Source: JACRIK01 sp040753835
GTDB lineage: Bacteria > Planctomycetota > MHYJ01 > JACQXL01
Direction of reading: 5' to 3'
DNA length: 23,179 nt
NCBI GenBank assembly: GCA_040753835.1
Contig: JBFMDM010000021.1
Span: 1 to 23,179 of the forward strand
Shown: piece by piece, positions 21,762 through 23,179 of the stretch
How positions within the stretch are numbered: the stretch's first letter is position 1
Layout: every line of letters starts with the position of its first letter
Translations under genes and position numbers: made by a program
The notes under the pieces: generated by a model
The model's database searches: none
What the model was told of the DNA's origin: nothing
The model's input: the letters and a program-made list of their open reading frames with translations, nothing else

Positions 21762-22784
21762 TTACTGGGCCAAAACGTGTTTTATCATCTTTTCCACATC
21801 TCCGACAGCATTAATCCATTGAAGATGAGTTTCCGGATGCTCCTTGGCAAAAACCCTGAATACCTCGTCGGCAAATGCCTGGCCGATAGTTTTAATACCC
21901 TTAAAATCAAGGACCACTTCCTTGAATTTCTCAAATCTGGCTATAAGCCGCTTGGCCTGCGAGCGGGAAATCAGCGCCTCGCCCTCGTATTGCATCAATT
22001 CCACCGGCACAATAGTCTTGTAAAAACCGGCATCATCGCCTTTGCCGGTGAATTTATCAAAGACATCCTGGGGGCTCAATTTTGAATCCCGGCTAATCTG
22101 CATAAAAACCGCCGTGCCTCCCGTAGATGTTTTTACCTCAAGCAGCCAGTCAACATTCTGATGGCTCGAGAAAAATAACCCGCCTGCTGAGATGCTAAAC
22201 TTGTCAAACATCCTGGAGGTGAAAAATATCCCTTCGCCCGTATGCCGCTCCGGGTCTGAAGTGAGCTTTCCTTTTGCCAGCTCCAGAATAGCATGCTTGG
22301 GGTCTTCCAGATTAAAATCCTGCTGTATCTTTTTAAAGATCCCGATCCCTTCGTCAATTACAGCAAATCTTATTTTCAAAATATCATAATCAAACCCGAC
22401 AATAACCTTTTGGGAACCAGAGTGGGAAATCGCGTTATTCAACATCTCGGTAAACCCGTAATGGCAAATTTGACGGACATTATCCTTCAGGGATGGCAGA
22501 ACCGGCACAATAACTTCACGCCAAATCCTGTCCTCTTCCATCTTGTCTGAAACCGGCAATTCATAACTATATCTTGTTAATTTTAATTGATATTTGATGC
22601 TGTTTCTGTCGCCGGTCGATTCAAGAATATTCTCTTCTATCAGCTTTGTGACATACCGGTTAATGGCCTGCCTGGTGATGCCGAATTTATCTGCCGCGAG
22701 TTTTGCTATATCGCCGGGATGTTCGGTAACGCCATTGATTATAAACTCCCTTATAGATTCTCGCTTATCTTTGCTTAAACTCAT
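21762..22784 (-). CDS. HTH - HATPase - STAS-like (DUF4325) regulator
   Basis: A 340-aa fusion. Residues 1-60: winged helix-turn-helix (DIAKLAADKFGITRQAINRY). Residues about 85-230: GHKL ATPase domain with N-box EMLNNAISHSG (E113, N117), G1 DEGIG (144-148) and G2 HTGEGIFF (181-188). Residues about 255-340: STAS-like DUF4325 with VVLDFKGIKTIGQAFADEVF. GHKL plus STAS-like is an anti-sigma-kinase/anti-anti-sigma type combination, here joined to a DNA-binding head. It is first in the accessory block, with AAGGAAGG 6 bases before the ATG. Its promoter carries phased TTGTCAAC sites, so autoregulation is likely. It lies just upstream of the TIR-like gene. Confidence 0.8.
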   Translation of the reverse strand: MSLSKDKRESIREFIINGVTEHPGDIAKLAADKFGITRQAINRYVTKLIEENILESTGDRNSIKYQLKLTRYSYELPVSDKMEEDRIWREVIVPVLPSLKDNVRQICHYGFTEMLNNAISHSGSQKVIVGFDYDILKIRFAVIDEGIGIFKKIQQDFNLEDPKHAILELAKGKLTSDPERHTGEGIFFTSRMFDKFSISAGGLFFSSHQNVDWLLEVKTSTGGTAVFMQISRDSKLSPQDVFDKFTGKGDDAGFYKTIVPVELMQYEGEALISRSQAKRLIARFEKFKEVVLDFKGIKTIGQAFADEVFRVFAKEHPETHLQWINAVGDVEKMIKHVLAQ

Positions 22785-22805
22785 AACAAACCTTCCTTGA
22801 ATATA

Positions 22806-22833
22806 AATATAACATATTTAGGGTTATTGTCAA
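22806..22833 (-). promoter_or_regulatory. Promoter of the HTH-HATPase regulator
   Basis: On the minus strand TTGACA (22833-22828), a 16-base spacer, then TATATT (22811-22806); predicted start near 22799, just before the Shine-Dalgarno (22798-22791). The -35 box is embedded in the most promoter-proximal TTGTCAAC site, so a protein bound there should block or tune this promoter. Confidence 0.65.
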
Positions 22834-22922
22834 CATAATTCTGATATTTTGTCAACTTATTATCAACTTATTGTCAACTTAATTATAAGCTATTGTCAAC
22901 ATAATTACACGTTTTTGTCAAC
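22827..22922. promoter_or_regulatory. Six TTGTCAAC sites phased at 11-bp multiples (operator array)
   Basis: TTGTCAAC or TTATCAAC begins at 22827, 22849, 22860, 22871, 22893 and 22915: spacings 22, 11, 11, 22, 22 bp. Each core is a small dyad TTG-n-CAA and most are followed by (A/T)TA(A/T)T. Spacing by one or two DNA turns puts all sites on one face of the helix, as expected for cooperative binding, likely by the winged-HTH regulator encoded directly downstream (minus strand). Confidence 0.7.
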
Positions 22923-22981
22923 ATAGCCGCACAAAATCCGGTTTGGTAATCCTGCTTGCCAAAATAAATATTTCCTTTATT

Positions 22982-23015
22982 GGCAGGTTTTATTATATAG
23001 TAAAACCTGCCTTTT
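22982..23015 (+). terminator. Strong hairpin with short T-run
   Basis: GGCAGGTTTTA (22982-22992) pairs perfectly with TAAAACCTGCC (23001-23011) over an 8-base loop, followed by TTTT on the plus strand. Upstream sequence (22951-22962) can instead pair with 22980-22987, giving an alternative fold. No plus-strand gene is visible upstream, so a small RNA, attenuator or isolated palindrome are all possible. Confidence 0.45.
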
Positions 23016-23179
23016 AAGGAAAATGCCGCCATAACTGCATTGTGCGCAACTATTAGTAGTTACTTCTGCACTCAATTATACGCTATTTGCTAACTTGGAT
23101 GCATTAAGAACAACCAATTGGTATTTCAATAAGCAAGAAAGCGGGGCTATTTGGTAACCACATTTACCAAATACGGCCT
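23016..23179. other. Non-coding right edge
   Basis: No supportable gene. A second stem near the edge pairs ATTTGGTAA (23149-23157) with TTACCAAAT (23164-23172) over a 6-base loop. With the operator array and the hairpin at 22982, this completes the 395-bp region upstream of the regulator gene. Confidence 0.4.

Noticed and set aside
22827..22922. CRISPR or replication-origin iterons
   Set aside because: The repeated core is only 8 bases, the spacing mixes 11 and 22, and no replication initiator gene is adjacent. An operator array fits better because the first site overlaps a promoter.

Overview
The window is about 23 kb of one bacterial chromosome of moderate GC. It most likely comes from an uncultivated member of the Planctomycetota or a related PVC or candidate-phylum lineage. 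That placement is an inference from gene style: a Ser/Thr kinase beside a divergent sigma-like factor, an FHA-GAF-cyclase fusion, an enlarged multi-PDZ RseP, an SBBP/CFI-box surface protein, and housekeeping genes interrupted in frame by short palindromic elements. No rRNA, tRNA, transposase or CRISPR array was seen.

Bases 1-5700: the 3' part of an SBBP beta-propeller cell-surface protein (+) runs convergently into a minus-strand operon nifS > trxB > amrS (cysteine desulfurase, thioredoxin reductase, MEMO-associated radical SAM protein) that has a near-consensus sigma-70-type promoter. Bases 5840-8360: asnS and an acyl-CoA dehydrogenase (+), ending in a terminator hairpin. Bases 8369-14630: a lipoprotein (-), divergent from an FHA-GAF-class III cyclase, then dxr, rseP, a YacP-type NYN-domain protein and acyP (+). 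Bases 14696-15781: an archaeal-type HMG-CoA-synthase-like protein whose catalytic Glu and Cys both appear to be Gly.

Bases 15786-22784: nine minus-strand genes of accessory character. In transcription order they are an HTH/HATPase/STAS-like regulator, a zinc-ribbon/TIR-like (nucleoside-deoxyribosyltransferase-like) protein, a 13-copy 22-bp tandem array, a PD-(D/E)XK nuclease-like protein, an EcsC-like membrane protein, a 98-aa protein, a small HTH protein, a sigma-like factor, a TPR protein and a Ser/Thr kinase-TPR protein. The regulator is preceded by six TTGTCAAC-type sites spaced by exact multiples of 11 bp, the nearest overlapping its -35 box. This looks like an autoregulated, possibly defensive, cassette.

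The most striking feature is a set of protein-coding palindromic mini-elements. An 80-bp element sits in frame in amrS and at the 5' end of dxr, with the same length, reading frame and related peptides. A second family lies in asnS (twice, once inverted) and yacP. A third GC-rich hairpin lies inside dxr. Each falls between conserved blocks of a housekeeping protein, resembling in principle the Rickettsia palindromic elements.
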